DNA of 64,000 nt from positions 11,133,001 through 11,197,000 of the forward strand of contig NC_134013.1 of the NCBI RefSeq assembly GCF_040712315.1. Reading direction: 5' to 3'. Positions 1 through 9,761 of the stretch are shown here, one piece after another. The translations under genes and the position numbers were made by a program. Position 1 is the stretch's first letter, and each line of letters opens with the position of its first letter. Below the pieces are notes generated by a model. It ran no database searches. It was given only the letters and a program-made list of their open reading frames with translations, and was not told the DNA's origin. This stretch comes from Castanea sativa. Taxonomy: Eukaryota; Streptophyta; Magnoliopsida; Fagales; Fagaceae.

Positions 1-257
1 AATTGCATTTTTGGCCTAGAAAACGTTGAAATTTGGTTTCTCTATTTCTGAAAAAGTTGTAGAGAATTGAATTTCCTTTCAGAAAACACTAATTTTGAAT
101 CAATTGAAATTTTGAACAAAAAGTTAGAGCCAAAATACAAACAGGTGCAAAAGATAACATAAGTTCAGCATCATCTTCAACTTCCTTTCAAAATTCAAAT
201 GGGGATCAACACCAAATCCGTTCCAACTCATTTAAATAAGTTTATCTCCTCCCTTAC

Positions 258-332
258 CTTCAGAAGAAAGCTAATAACTTAGCTTCAGAAGAAAGCTAAT
301 AACTTAGCTTCAGAAGAAAGCTAATAACTTAG
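258..332 (+). repeat. Three perfect 25-bp tandem repeats
   Basis: Copies occupy 258-282, 283-307 and 308-332 and are identical; each contains AGAAGAAAGCTAATAACTTA. The array ends 26 bp before a TATA motif, the position where enhancer-like repeats often sit in LTR promoters. There are no spacers between copies. Confidence 0.95.
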
Positions 333-358
333 CTTTAAAGTTAAGCCATCCCTTTCCC

Positions 359-367
359 TATAAATAG
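359..367 (+). promoter_or_regulatory. TATA box (TATAAATAG) downstream of the 25-bp repeats
   Basis: A strong plant-type TATA motif just after the triplicated repeat. The downstream sequence is rich in pyrimidines and lacks a long open frame, so a transposon promoter is more likely than a gene promoter. Confidence 0.45.
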
Positions 368-559
368 AGAAGACCTCTTCCATTTTCGGGACTCCGAATT
401 CCCTCTGGAGAGCTAGTAAGAAAGCAGAAAAGAAAAGTTGTTGTGCAACCATTGTTCTTACTTTGGTTGTAGTTGAGTACTTCCTTGCTTTCTCTCTAGC
501 CCTTTCAGTGATCACTTCCCCCTTTTAATTTATGCTCTATGTTGGTAAGTAATTAATTA

Positions 560-1006
560 TGTTCTTAACTTTCCACACATGCTTGAATAAATGCTTAACA
601 AGTCATTATTTGTTTCTTTCATAATATGCTTGGATGAACATGCCTATATGTCCCATTGATATTCTTTTTACATGCTTAGATGAACACTTCTAGGCTAAAG
701 CATAACTTTCCCTTGAATGCTTAAATGAATATGTCTAGGTAGTTGTTTTACTTTTTTTAAAATGCTTGAACGAACATGTCTAAGTATTTTGATTCTCTCT
801 AAACGAACATGTCTAAGGGATTTCCCTTTACTTTTCTTCATAATTGCTTGGATGATCAAATATGTTTAAATGTTTTATTTTTTATTTTTTCTCTTTGCAA
901 TTATGTTGATGACAAATAACATGACAACTTTGTTTTTTTCTTCACATGCTTAGATGAACATGTCTAAGCTAGGAATTCTTTGTTTACATTGATTTCTTAG
1001 ATGAAC
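560..1006 (+). repeat. Degenerate dispersed repeat with partly palindromic core
   Basis: About eight imperfect copies of a motif close to CTTAGATGAACATGTCTAAG occur between 560 and 1006, spaced irregularly by roughly 40-90 bp. The motif is itself partly palindromic (CTTAGA...TCTAAG around ACATGT). The best copy is at 949-968. The last copy is cut short (CTTAGATGAAC ending about 1006) exactly where LINE sequence begins. Confidence 0.7.
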
Positions 1007-1745
1007 TCATCACCCGGTCAATCCAAGCCTCAGGAAAACCCAACCTTAACATGATATTCTTGAGAAAATCCCACTCAACCTGGTCATAGGCTTTACTAAT
1101 ATCCAACTTCAGTGCTAGGGAGCCTTTCTTGCCTGATTTCCTGCAATACATAGAATGGAGTGTCTCGTATGCAACAAAGCACATTATCTGTAATAAGGCG
1201 ACCCGGAACAAAGACACTCTGTGTAGGAGAGATCAGCAGAGGAAGTATCTGTTTAAGCCTGTTAGCCATCACTTTGGAAATAATTTTATAAATAATATTA
1301 CACAAACTAATAGATCTATAGTCTGACATTTTTTTAGGTGACTTAAATTTTGGAATAAGTACAATGTGAGTGTAATTTATATCATGATTCATATTACCAG
1401 AATTCAAAAAGTCTAGAACAACAGTAATCACATCATCACCAACAATATGCCAAAATTTTTTGTAAAAGAGAGCATTCATACCATCGGGTTCCAATGCCTT
1501 TGTTGGTCCCATTTGGAACACCACCGCTCTAATTTCATTAGCACTATACTCCCTGGACAGTACTTCCTGCATATCTGGGGTCACCTTGTGTTGCACTACA
1601 CTAAGACATTCCTCCATCCTTTCACACGAACCCAATTTAAAAACATTCTCAAAATATTCAGTCACCACACTAGCAATGTCTTCAATTTCTTCCACCCAAT
1701 TATTTTGTTGATCTCTAACTCCCTTAATCATATTCCTCCGCCATC
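1007..1745 (-). pseudogene. LINE reverse transcriptase, N-terminal part only
   Basis: The minus strand encodes the start of a LINE RT: DGMNALFYKKFW, then VLIPKFKSPKKMSDYRSISL, IISKVMANRL and FVPGRLITDNVL. After a frame change near 1200 it continues with LALKLDISKAYDQVEWDFL, which includes the first catalytic Asp motif (DxxKAYD). It stops after AWIDRVMS. The palm motif that would follow (YADD-type) is absent from the window. A linker piece at 2076-1813 precedes it. Confidence 0.85.
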
Positions 1746-2094
1746 GTTGTGAGACCTTGGAGTGAAAAAATTTGGTATTTTTGTCCCCATGCTTCAGCCA
1801 TGATATCCGGGATCATTGGGCCCAATATATTTCCTGTTTGAGTAGTAAATCATCAAATTTCTTACCTGCTTCCAATAGGGCATATCCATTCTCCACCGTT
1901 GCGTCCTCCCTGCTAAGAACCTCAACCTGCTTTTGGAGTTTTTTTATTTCTTCAGTAGCTGGTTGTGATTTCAAAGACCCCCAAGCTGCTAAATCCGCCC
2001 CACACTTGGTAATCCTCTCCTTTGTTTTGGTCAGACTCGAGAAAGCACTTCCTTCATTGTGCCAAGATTCTTGCACCGTTTTTTCACAATCATC

Positions 2095-2856
2095 CTAAAG
2101 CAACCACACCTCTTCAAACTGGAAAGCACATGAGTTCCTATGTTGCTTCCTCCACCCCATGCTTGTTTGTAACACCAACGGACGATGATCAAAAGCATAA
2201 GAGTAGAGGTGTGTCACAATACTTGCATGGAATTTCCCTCTCCAACCCATATTAGCTACAACCCGGCCCAGCCTCATTCTTGTATTTGCTGCCCTTGGTC
2301 TTTTATTATTCCATGTAAATGGATAGCCAACAAAACCCAAATCCGCTAAGTTACAAGAATCCAAGGCCAACCTGAACTCATCCATTTGTTTGAACTGGGG
2401 TGGGAACCTGCTTTGCTTTTCATTAGAGTGAAGAATAGCAGTGAAGTCACTGATGCAACACCAAGGTCCACGAACAATTGTTGAGAGGTATGATAACAAC
2501 GCCCATGACTTATTTTTTTGGCTTGCCTCTGGCCATCCTTAGAAGCAAGTCAGCATCCATTCAAACCCGTCATCCTCCACTACTTTCGCTAGTATATAGT
2601 GATCCGTATAATTTATCACGTCCAACTGAACTTGTGTCTTCCATAAGAGAGCCAACCCACCACCACTGTTTGGCTTTTTCACTATCAACTTATTTTGAAA
2701 AGGTAATTCTCTACACTTGTTATCAAAGCTGACCTTGTCTAAACGTGTTTCCATTAAGAAACACATTGTGGGAGCTTGATCCCTCACCAAGTTGTGAAGG
2801 CTATGAACTATCGAAGAGTTCTGAAGCCTTTGGCAGATCCAAGCTAATAACCTCAT
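2095..2856 (-). pseudogene. LINE endonuclease-domain remnant
   Basis: Two minus-strand pieces in different frames cover the apurinic-type endonuclease/exonuclease/phosphatase domain: 2856-2539 (WICQRL... FLMETRL... GGGLALLW) and 2499-2095 (RGPWCCISDF, then FVGYPFTWNNKRP and FDHRPLVL). These correspond to the early METR/K motif, the central D-F block and the late D-H-P/R block of the family, which nicks target DNA. The frame break between them and the altered motif residues argue that it is inactive. Confidence 0.75.
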
Positions 2857-3473
2857 GGTGTTCGGCTAGGGTTCTCCAACACCCCTGTCGTTTCATTGTT
2901 TTGAGCATCATTCTAAGACCTGTTTCGCTTCCTCTCTCTACCTTCATTCCCCAACACAGCCACGGCTTCCTCACCCTGCGAATTTCTTTTACCCAGCGTA
3001 GGTTTAATTGCTGTGTTAGTTGCTGCATTATTTTTGTTCTTCGGCCCACAATCCATCCGTGTTACTCGTGTCCATGTGGGCTTTGGTTTGTTTTCTGGCG
3101 ACCCAGTCCATACGTGGTCATTGCTCATCACGTGCACAAGACGTGTCTTAGGTAAGTTGGCCTCCACGTGCTTCGATTCAAAAATAATGGGAATGTTTAC
3201 CAGCTTTGAATTTAGTCCAGCTGTATTTGAAACTGAAGCAGACAATCCCATACTTTCCATATCAGTTCCTTCCGTTACGCTACCCACTTCCACCAAATCC
3301 GGAGTAGTCCCTAGATTTACGTTATCTAATTTTGTCGGACTCATGGATTCCGTATCACGGTGGTCACCGTTCACCTCCTTCCTATGTCGGCCAAAGCTGT
3401 CAACCCGTTCACCATCGAATTTGCCGGTTTGTTGCCTCAGATTTGCCGGAGCTTTCCTGGGAGGAGACCGATT

Positions 3474-4252
3474 TCACCCCCCACTAGCTTTTAACCAGTC
3501 CTTGTATTGGCAAATCATTTCGTTACTGTTCTTTATTAATGCAAAAAACTTGGCACAGTGTTTGAGATCATGCCCCAACAATCCGCAACAATGACAAAAC
3601 AGTGGGAGCCTATCATACTTGAAAGACACCCACGTACTTTGTCCTTCTGAACCACTCAAAAACGCCCCTCTCCTTATAGGTTTTGCCGTTGGTAGTGCCA
3701 CCTTCACTCACATGAAAAATTTCTGTGTGTCTTGTGACTTCCTCCTCTCCACTTCAACCACCTCTCCCAACCTACTTCTGATCTCTACCGCCACCTTTGG
3801 AGATGCCATATCAAATGACACTCCCTAGATCTGTATCCATAAAGCAAGAGAGTCAAAATTAACATTGGCCGCAGTCATCCCTAGTTGCCAGCGCTGTAGC
3901 AGGAGAACTTGCTTATCAAAGGACCAGGGACCTCCTCTAAAGACTCGGTCCAAGTCAAACATTGATTTGAACTTGAACTGGAACAGATTGGATCCTACTT
4001 CCACAATCTGTATGCCCACTTCCATCATGCCTTCTTCAAAGTATTATGAGCCACCTTCTTATCAAAGGGTTTACATGTGAGGAACTTCCCTATAAGACTC
4101 AGCGAACAATCATCTATTTCCTCCCTCCGACCTTCGTCCGATATCTCTATAACCTCCTCTTCTTCCAGCGTCAACGTCATTTTCTCCAAACTATTGATCG
4201 CCTCTTTAGCCATAGTTAGGAAAACAGACTCAGCAAAAAAGCCAAAAGACAA
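3474..4252 (-). pseudogene. LINE ORF1 / gag-like (DUF4283-type) remnant with CCHC zinc knuckle
   Basis: The N-terminal part at 4252-4025 contains an acidic region and GKFLTCKPFDKK. After a frame change near 4027 it continues at 4028-3825 with the hydrophobic DUF4283-like block around FRGGPWSFDKQVLLLQRW. A stop follows LWIQI (about 3825). Further on, 3707-3474 carries a knuckle (CHCCGLLGHDLKHC) typical of plant LINE and retroelement nucleocapsid proteins. Such proteins coat element RNA. At least one frameshift and one internal stop make it a pseudogene. Confidence 0.8.
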
Positions 4253-4300
4253 GCCCTCAGTAGACCCGAGGGAGGGAATAAACTTGCAGGGAAACGAGAG

Positions 4301-4983
4301 AGAGAGAGAGAGAGCTCTTACACTAGGAGAAGACAGGGTTTCACATTTTTATTTCTTGGTTAACACCTTTAAACATCACATGATTAGCTACTTCAAAATA
4401 AATTTATTTCAAACTTTAAGTTTTAAACAAAACTTGGCCAAAATTGTAAGGTTGAAGTAAAATTATCTTAAATTATAAGTTTTAAATGAAAATTTTAAAA
4501 TTGTTGAGATTTAAATGAAACATTCTAAAAGTTTAAGTTTTAAAAGAAATATATGTAAAACTCTAAGGTTTAAAGAGTAATAAATCATTAAATTATAATT
4601 GGGAGAGAGGTAACAAGGGAATATGCGTGGGAAATTCTCATACCAGATTTGAAATTGTCGGTCTTGGATTGTACGCAAGATTGATTCATAGTAACATGCA
4701 AAGTTCGAAGTAAAGCAAATCTTGGGTAGGGTCTAGTTTTAGTTTCAACAAGCATTTTAAACCACACTTTAGACCAAAACAAAGGTTTGATTAAGCTAAA
4801 TGGAAAGAAGAAGAGTGATCAACTTGCACTACAACAAGAGAAAGCATCAAAATCACAGCCATAACACTTTTTGTACCAATTCCTTCCATAACTCCTCTCT
4901 CTTATTTCAACTCTCAAAGTGTTTTTATTGTAAGGTAGTTAAATGGAACCATTATTTAGAATTCAACTTTTTTCTGTTTAAGC
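4301..4983. other. AT-rich spacer, no gene seen
   Basis: Contains a short (GA)n run at about 4299-4313 next to the 5' end of the LINE and AT-rich DNA with repeated 'aagttttaaa'-like words. No coding, RNA or transposon ends were recognised. Confidence 0.5.
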
Positions 4984-5568
4984 CTAGGGTGTCCAGACCC
5001 AACCCAGACCCGCTAGACTGACCAACCCGCTCGATCTCCACCCGATTTTAGCCCGAACCGACGCTCTCGTCGGTCAGTTTCAGGTTTCCGCACCCAAGGC
5101 CTGACGCTGGCAGGTCGAGTGGCTGGTTTTCTTCTCCGAAACCCGAGCCACCCGACTTGACAAATGTTATATACAAATTCGGCAAAATCAAGCTCAAATC
5201 CAAGGAGATCCAGCGAGTTCTCAACCATATTTGGTGAGATTTAGCCAGATTCGGCCAAATCCCAGCAGATTTTAGTGATTTTGGTGTAGATTTCAGTGAT
5301 TTTGGTGCAGATTTGGTGACTTTTTACATTTTTTAGTGATGATTTTGCAGATTTCGAAGCTTTTTTTTTTCCTGATTTCGATGACATTAACAGCTCCAGC
5401 AACGACCTGAAACCGATCAAACAAACCCGATCTCCACTGGAACCCAAAACTGACTTAACTGATGACGCCAACGGTTGGTTTGAGGTCTCTTTTTTGTCCA
5501 CCCGACGCTGGCAAGTCAAGTTTGGGCTGGATCGAAAACCGACTCGACCCGACCCCTGGACATATTTA
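4984..5568. mobile_element. hAT-type non-autonomous element (585 bp, 8-bp TSD)
   Basis: It is flanked by identical 8-bp copies of GTTTAAGC at 4976-4983 and 5569-5576, the duplication length of hAT transposons. The ends are imperfectly inverted: CTAGGGTGTCCAG on the left and, read inward from the right, TAAATATGTCCAGG. The inner flanks are GC-rich (repeated ACCCGA-type words), and the centre (about 5240-5370) is a degenerate repeat around 'gattttggtg'. No transposase is present. Confidence 0.75.
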
Positions 5569-5635
5569 GTTTAAGCAATCATGCTTATTAGGCACAAGCA
5601 AATAATCTAGTATAATAATATATTAAGGCATAAGT

Positions 5636-5740
5636 CAAGAGCCTTATAGTTCAAATAGTTGACACTTTCTAGAGTTTTCATAACATCTAGAGTTTAAATC
5701 TTTCATTATATGTTGTAAGTTGTAATTATCGAATTCTAAA
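5636..5740 (+). mobile_element. SINE, family A, degenerate copy
   Basis: A tRNA-like Pol III promoter layout: A-box-like CCTTATAGTTCAAATAGTTG near 5642 and B-box-like AGAGTTTAAATC near 5689, followed by a tail containing TTGTAATTATCGAATT. The copies at 22,664 (plus) and 16,303-16,400 (minus) share the head (CCTTGTAGCTCA) and the tail (TTGTTGTAAC...TGAAT). Confidence 0.55.
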
Positions 5741-5921
5741 CATCAATGAGAAAAAAAAAAGACTAAGGTGTTGTCGTGTGTTAAGTTTGAGACTTTCCAC
5801 TATTAGACAAGTGGTGAATTTCTTAATTTAATCAAAATCATGAGGACTAACAATGCCACATGCCAAGTTAGCAAATGTGCCACATCAAATTTGTTGAATC
5901 TATTTGTGCCACGTGTTAAGG

Positions 5922-6294
5922 GTGTAATCATTAGAGCACATTCTATTTTTGAATAATGCTAAAGATATAGACTATTTTACTAAAAATCTTACAAATTGCT
6001 AATGTGGTGAGTAATTATTGATAAATAAAAATGTGATATTAATGGTAGGTCTAGATGAAAACTATTAAAACTATTAAGAGGTTGGTCATATCAACATTTT
6101 GTAAAAATGTTGTAAAATAGGTTGTGGCTATAGTATTACTCTTCTATTTTACAAAAATTTCTTTTACAAATTGCTAATATGATGAGTGATTAATAATGAG
6201 TAAAAAAGTGATGTTAATAGTGAATTCATATGAGAATTGGTAAAAATTTGCCACATCACTGATTTGTAAAATAATTTTTAATTGTAATATTACT
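5922..6294. mobile_element. Mutator-like MITE, outer copy, interrupted by a second copy
   Basis: The left end GTGTAATCATTAGAGC (about 5922-5940) continues after the nested element at 6142 with CTATTTTACAAAAATTTC, and the right end is TAATATTACTC at 6294. The family consensus visible from four copies here is GAGTAATnCTATAGnCACA...CTATTTTACAA with internal 'acaaattgctaatgtg'. See the nested copy at 5950-6141. Confidence 0.6.
5950..6141. mobile_element. Mutator-like MITE nested in its own family member (9-bp TSD)
   Basis: The termini are TGAATAATGCTAAAGATATA on the left and, inward from the right, GAGTAATACTATAGCCACAA. It is bounded by perfect 9-bp duplications TTCTATTTT at 5941-5949 and 6142-6150; 9 bp is the Mutator-like length. 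The duplicated target lies inside the terminal repeat of the outer copy. About 192 bp, no coding capacity. Confidence 0.7.
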
Positions 6295-6470
6295 CCACAA
6301 TAAATACATGTTATCCCTTACACAATAGTGAGTCCAACTAAAATAAGCACTTACTCTGTGTTAAATTCTATATAGCATCATATTTATATCAATATTAAAT
6401 TCTCATTTTCATCAAAAAAAATTCTCATTTGTGACCATTAAATATTAATTTGAATTATCATTTTCTCCAC

Positions 6471-6650
6471 GAGTAATATTGTAGGCTCAAACTATTTTAC
6501 AACATTTTTACAAATTGTTGATGTGCCCAACTTCTTATTGGTTTTCATCTAGACCTACTATTAACATTACTTTTTTATTTACTAATAACCACTTACCACA
6601 TTAGCAGTTTGTAAATAAATTTGTAACAAAATTTGTATCTCTACCAACTA
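6471..6650. mobile_element. Mutator-like MITE, third copy
   Basis: Begins GAGTAATATTGTAGGCTCAA followed by CTATTTTACAACATTTTTAC and contains the inverted internal blocks (acctactattaacattac, ttagcagtttgtaaat) of the family at 5922-6294. The right terminus has decayed near 6650. Confidence 0.6.
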
Positions 6651-7507
6651 TATTTAAAGTGCCAACTGTACAAACTTTATGTACATAACTACATATAGAA
6701 AGAAATTAATGTATCATTAAATATCATTATAAGCAAGAAAATTATCTAATATGCTCTAATTAAAGCTGGAAAATGTGGAAATGAAAAATGCATTTACACA
6801 TCACCATATTTATGTCAAATTCTAATTATTATTTATGAGCATTAATTTCCTTTTTTTTCAACATAAACTATCATTTTGGTTACGCTTTTAGGGTGCGTTT
6901 GTTTGGAGGTGAAATATGGTGAATGGAAAACTTTGGAGAGAAAATAGAAAGGGAATTTTTTTTTAGTGTATTTAGTTGGGTGGGTAGGAAGGAAAATAAA
7001 TGGAGGGTCCATTTGGTTTAATGGGTAGAAAAATAGGAGAGTGGAAAATGGGGAGATGATGAAAAGGTGGGAGAATAGAAAACTTTTTAGATTTCTCTCA
7101 TGGTGTTTGGTTTGAGAGTAGAAAAATAGAGGGATAGAAGACATATTTTGTATAGATTTACTTTCATGCCCTTAATAGATAAAAAAAAAAACAAAAAACA
7201 AAACAGATGAAACACAAAAAAAAAAACTAAAGAAGGAAATAAAAAAAAAAAAACAGTTGGCACTCCAAAAAAAAATAAAAATAAAGACAAAACGGAAAAG
7301 AAAGAAAAGAAAAGAAAAAAGAAGCAGAAACTATGAAAATTTGAAAACCCAGCTCCTTAGCAGTAGCGCAGTGGTGTTTTTTTTCCAAGCATTTTCTTAG
7401 CTTTTTTTGTCCAAACATTTTGTTGGGCCGGGAGAAAATACCAGAACCTTACCACTTTTTTTTTTCTCACTCCTTCCCAACCAAACACTCATGCACTCCC
7501 TTGATCT

Positions 7508-7566
7508 AGAGTGTGAGGGGCAAAAGTCAGGTTCAAGTTTTTAGGAAGGAGCTTCATGCGCGCGCG

Positions 7567-7597
<31 letters not shown>

Positions 7598-7644
7598 TTA
7601 AATTAAGTTAGAGTAGAATTTTTATTTTCTGTATAAAAAAAAAA
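7508..7644 (+). mobile_element. SINE, family D, 5'-truncated, with expanded microsatellite
   Basis: It shares with the copy at 35,516-35,676 the B-box-like block CAGGTTCAAGTTTTTAG, then GGAGCTTCA, the segment AAATTAAGTTAGAGTAGAAT and a terminal A-run (7635-7644). The CACATATATA stretch of the family is expanded here into (CG)n(CA)n(TA)n. Confidence 0.65.
7557..7597. repeat. Compound microsatellite (CG)n(CA)n(TA)n
   Basis: Alternating purine-pyrimidine run of about 41 bp inside the family D SINE; such sequence can adopt non-B (Z-type or cruciform) structure and is likely length-variable. Confidence 0.9.
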
Positions 7645-7723
7645 CCCACTAAAAACATCTTCTCTCCACTTATCCCTCTTCAATTTTCCATCCTTCCTAA
7701 AATCCCTCCAAATAAACATTTAA

Positions 7724-7923
7724 AGGTTTGTTTAAGATTCACTTATTTTGCTAAAACTAAAAACTTTTTGATGAAAATACTGTAGATAAATGTAAAAGTT
7801 AAATGAAATAGTACAGTGAGACTCATGAATGGTATTCAAAAATGTAGTGAGACCCATAAATAGTAGCAAAAATAAACTAAATAGTAAAATAAGTTGGCAA
7901 ATTTCATCATGCCAAATGCACAC
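7724..7923. mobile_element. Harbinger-like MITE of the 'ctgtttgg' family, copy 1
   Basis: About 200 bp bounded by TAA at 7721-7723 and 7924-7926. The left end is AGGTTTGTTTAAG and the right end GCCAAATGCACAC. Internal words 'gctaaaactaaaaacttttt', 'aaaatactgtag', 'cagtgagac' and 'aaataagt' recur in the copies at 8155, 8366 and 41,241. Confidence 0.65.
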
Positions 7924-7926
7924 TAA

Positions 7927-8151
7927 GGGTCTGTTTGGATAGAACTTATTGCTGAAAACTGAAAACTGAAAATACTGTAGCAAAATAATTTTTAAAGGGG
8001 TAAAAATCACTGTTCATTCCAAAAGTTACTGTTCATTGGCCTAAAATCACTATTCATGACCAATGAACACTAACAAACACGCGTTGAAAAAAAAAAAAAA
8101 AAAAAAAAAAGAAGCAAAACTTGGACGTGGACGGGCTATCCAAACGCCCTC
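7927..8151. mobile_element. Harbinger-like MITE (225 bp, TAA TSD), copy 2
   Basis: Ends GGGTCTGTTTGGATAG and, inward from the right, GAGGGCGTTTGGATAGCCC, with TAA at 7924-7926 and 8152-8154. Contains 'ctgaaaactgaaaactgaaa' and 'actgtagcaaaataa' and a poly(A)-like run at about 8088-8110. The left TAA is shared with the preceding MITE. Confidence 0.75.
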
Positions 8152-8154
8152 TAA

Positions 8155-8356
8155 GTGTTCATTTGGTAATAGCTTATTTAACTGAAACTGAAAACTTTTT
8201 GTTGAAAATGTAAATTTTTTTTTTTTGAAAATAAGTTGAATAATACAATGGGACTAAAAAATAGTATTAAAAAGTACAATAAAACCCATGAGCAGTAACA
8301 AAAATAAGCTAAAATTGCAAATAATCTGAAAATTTCAGTCCATCCTAAACACACAC
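8155..8356. mobile_element. Harbinger-like MITE, copy 3 (decayed ends)
   Basis: Starts GTGTTCATTTGGTAATAGC directly after the TAA of copy 2 and ends CCTAAACACACAC. Internally it repeats 'aactgaaaactttttgttga', 'aatacaatgggac' and 'aaaataagct'. The right flank reads TTA rather than TAA, so the outer duplication is not intact. Confidence 0.55.
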
Positions 8357-8365
8357 TTATGTTTA

Positions 8366-8555
8366 GAATTCGTTTATTTTGCTGAAACTGAAAACTTTTT
8401 ACTATAAGTACTGTAGATAAAGGTAAAAATTAGTTAAAATAATACAATGAGAACTATAAATAATACTAAAAAGTGTAGTAAGACTTATAAATAATAGCGA
8501 AAATAAGTTAAATAGTAAAATTAGCTGGCTTTTTAAGCTCAAGCCAAATGCATAA
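8366..8555. mobile_element. Harbinger-like MITE, copy 4
   Basis: TTA at 8363-8365 and 8556-8558 flank a 190-bp unit starting GAATTCGTTTATTTTGCTG and ending AAGCCAAATGCATAA. The internal words are those of copies 1 and 3. This completes a row of five abutting elements from 6891. Confidence 0.55.
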
Positions 8556-8558
8556 TTA

Positions 8559-9761
8559 ATCACCCGACTATTGAAACGCATTTTCTGATCCCTCCAAAGT
8601 CCAAACTTATAATTCTGCTCCAACGTTCCCCTTCTGTCTGTTTCATGAAATTGTTGCCTTTTATTCTAGCTTTTTGCTCTCACTCAATAGCTTATGCGGA
8701 TGTTACTATCAGGAATTAAATATTACAATTGAAAGTCCAGATTAATCACTGTTCACTTTGAAGATCTTTCCGCATTCTAATGGCACGTGTTGTGAATATA
8801 TAAGTGGTTTCACTACTTCAAAATTTTATTTTGGTTTTCCGTTCATATAAACAGTTCTTAAAATGTTGCCATTTTGCTATTGCAATTCCAAAATATGATA
8901 AGGTGATGTTAGAGATCTTCTAATTCACTGGGTGGGTCAAACAGATTAAATAAGATAGCAGTTCTTAATCTTGGGTAGGGATGACTGGATTGGAGTATAA
9001 TATAGCCTGGCTAGAAAGATGGAGACACATTGACCCCTCAACAATAACAAGTCAGGAGGGAAGGCAATATGAGAAAAAAGATATCAATGTTTTGTGAAAT
9101 TTAGTGGTTTAAAGAGTATGAATGATTGATTTGAGAACAGTTTTTATTTTAAAATTTATATTTTGTATAGATCATGTGGCTTTTTCCCATGGAGGGTCAT
9201 TATCATTTGAATGGAACCTTTAAAAGAACAAAAATGGAACCCATTATAAGTACTCCAGCAATAGGATTTTAGCTATATTATAGTTAATAGTTGCAGGTCC
9301 TCTCTCTCTCAAAAAGATGTTCTGAATAGAACATTTATTTTACTTTGCTCAAATGATCTTATCATTCCAGAGTAGTTAGTAACTTAGTATGGCACACAAA
9401 CATCAGGTGGCACCCCAAAAATTGAAGAGGACAAGAATAGACTTTCATTTTAGTCTAGTTGACCATCTCTACTGGATAAATCTGTTCCTAACATATGCAA
9501 TCATATGTTCCTTCTGCTAATGCTAGTGGCTAGTGGGTTTTCATTCCTTGAGAAGTTCTAAAAGACAATAGATTTCACCACTTATTTGATTCCACCTTAT
9601 TGTTTTTTTAAGCTTTATGTTGCTTCTTCATCCACATTCATTTGTATAGCATAAATTGAATAAAGACTCTTCGTGGAGCTAGAATTCTTGTTGCTTAACC
9701 TTGCATGTTGCTTGTAGAATAGGATTGGTTCTGACTTTGCCTATTCTGGCTCTGATGCAGG
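8559..9761. other. Intergenic sequence, nothing assigned
   Basis: Moderately AT-rich DNA without long open frames, paired inverted ends or tRNA-like promoter boxes that I could recognise. It looks less repeat-like than the flanks, so it could contain decayed single-copy sequence upstream of the fragment at 9762. Confidence 0.4.

Larger units (their letters stand above)
1..1006 (+). mobile_element. Candidate LTR/promoter-type repeat fragment, open at the window edge
   Basis: No protein is recognisable here. What is visible is a promoter-like arrangement: three perfect 25-bp tandem repeats at 258-332, a TATA motif TATAAATAG at 359-367, then a pyrimidine-rich stretch and a long leader-like segment filled with a degenerate repeated motif (560-1006). 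Upstream repeats followed by TATA are typical of the U3/R part of LTR elements or of integrated pararetrovirus-like promoters, but I see no primer-binding site, no paired LTR and no coding region to decide. It meets a LINE remnant abruptly near 1006, so it may have inserted into it or come next to it by deletion. Confidence 0.35.
1007..4300 (-). mobile_element. Decayed L1-type LINE, 5' portion only
   Basis: Read on the minus strand the order is gag-like ORF1 with a zinc knuckle (about 4252-3474), endonuclease region (2856-2095), linker (2076-1813) and the N-terminal part of reverse transcriptase (1731-1007). That is the order of plant L1-type non-LTR elements. Reading frames are broken many times, so it is a relic. 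The 3' half, including the RT catalytic motif, RNase H/zf-RVT region and poly(A), is missing; the sequence stops inside RT at about 1007. LINEs usually lose their 5' end on insertion, so loss of the 3' half points to a later rearrangement or insertion. Confidence 0.85.
6891..7718. mobile_element. Harbinger-like MITE (828 bp, TTA TSD) with a nested SINE
   Basis: TTA duplications lie at 6888-6890 and 7719-7721. The left end is GGGTGCGTTTGTTTGGAGG; the right end read inward is ATGTTTATTTGGAGGG. The inner sequence (gaaaagt/gggagagtgg-like purine blocks, mirrored by cttctctcc near 7660) matches the element at 44,036-44,635. A 3-bp TWA duplication with GG-starting inverted ends fits PIF/Harbinger (Tourist-like) elements. 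A SINE of family D sits at about 7508-7644 inside it. Confidence 0.7.

Noticed and set aside
258..332. CRISPR-like array
   Set aside because: Direct tandem repeats without spacers in a plant genome.
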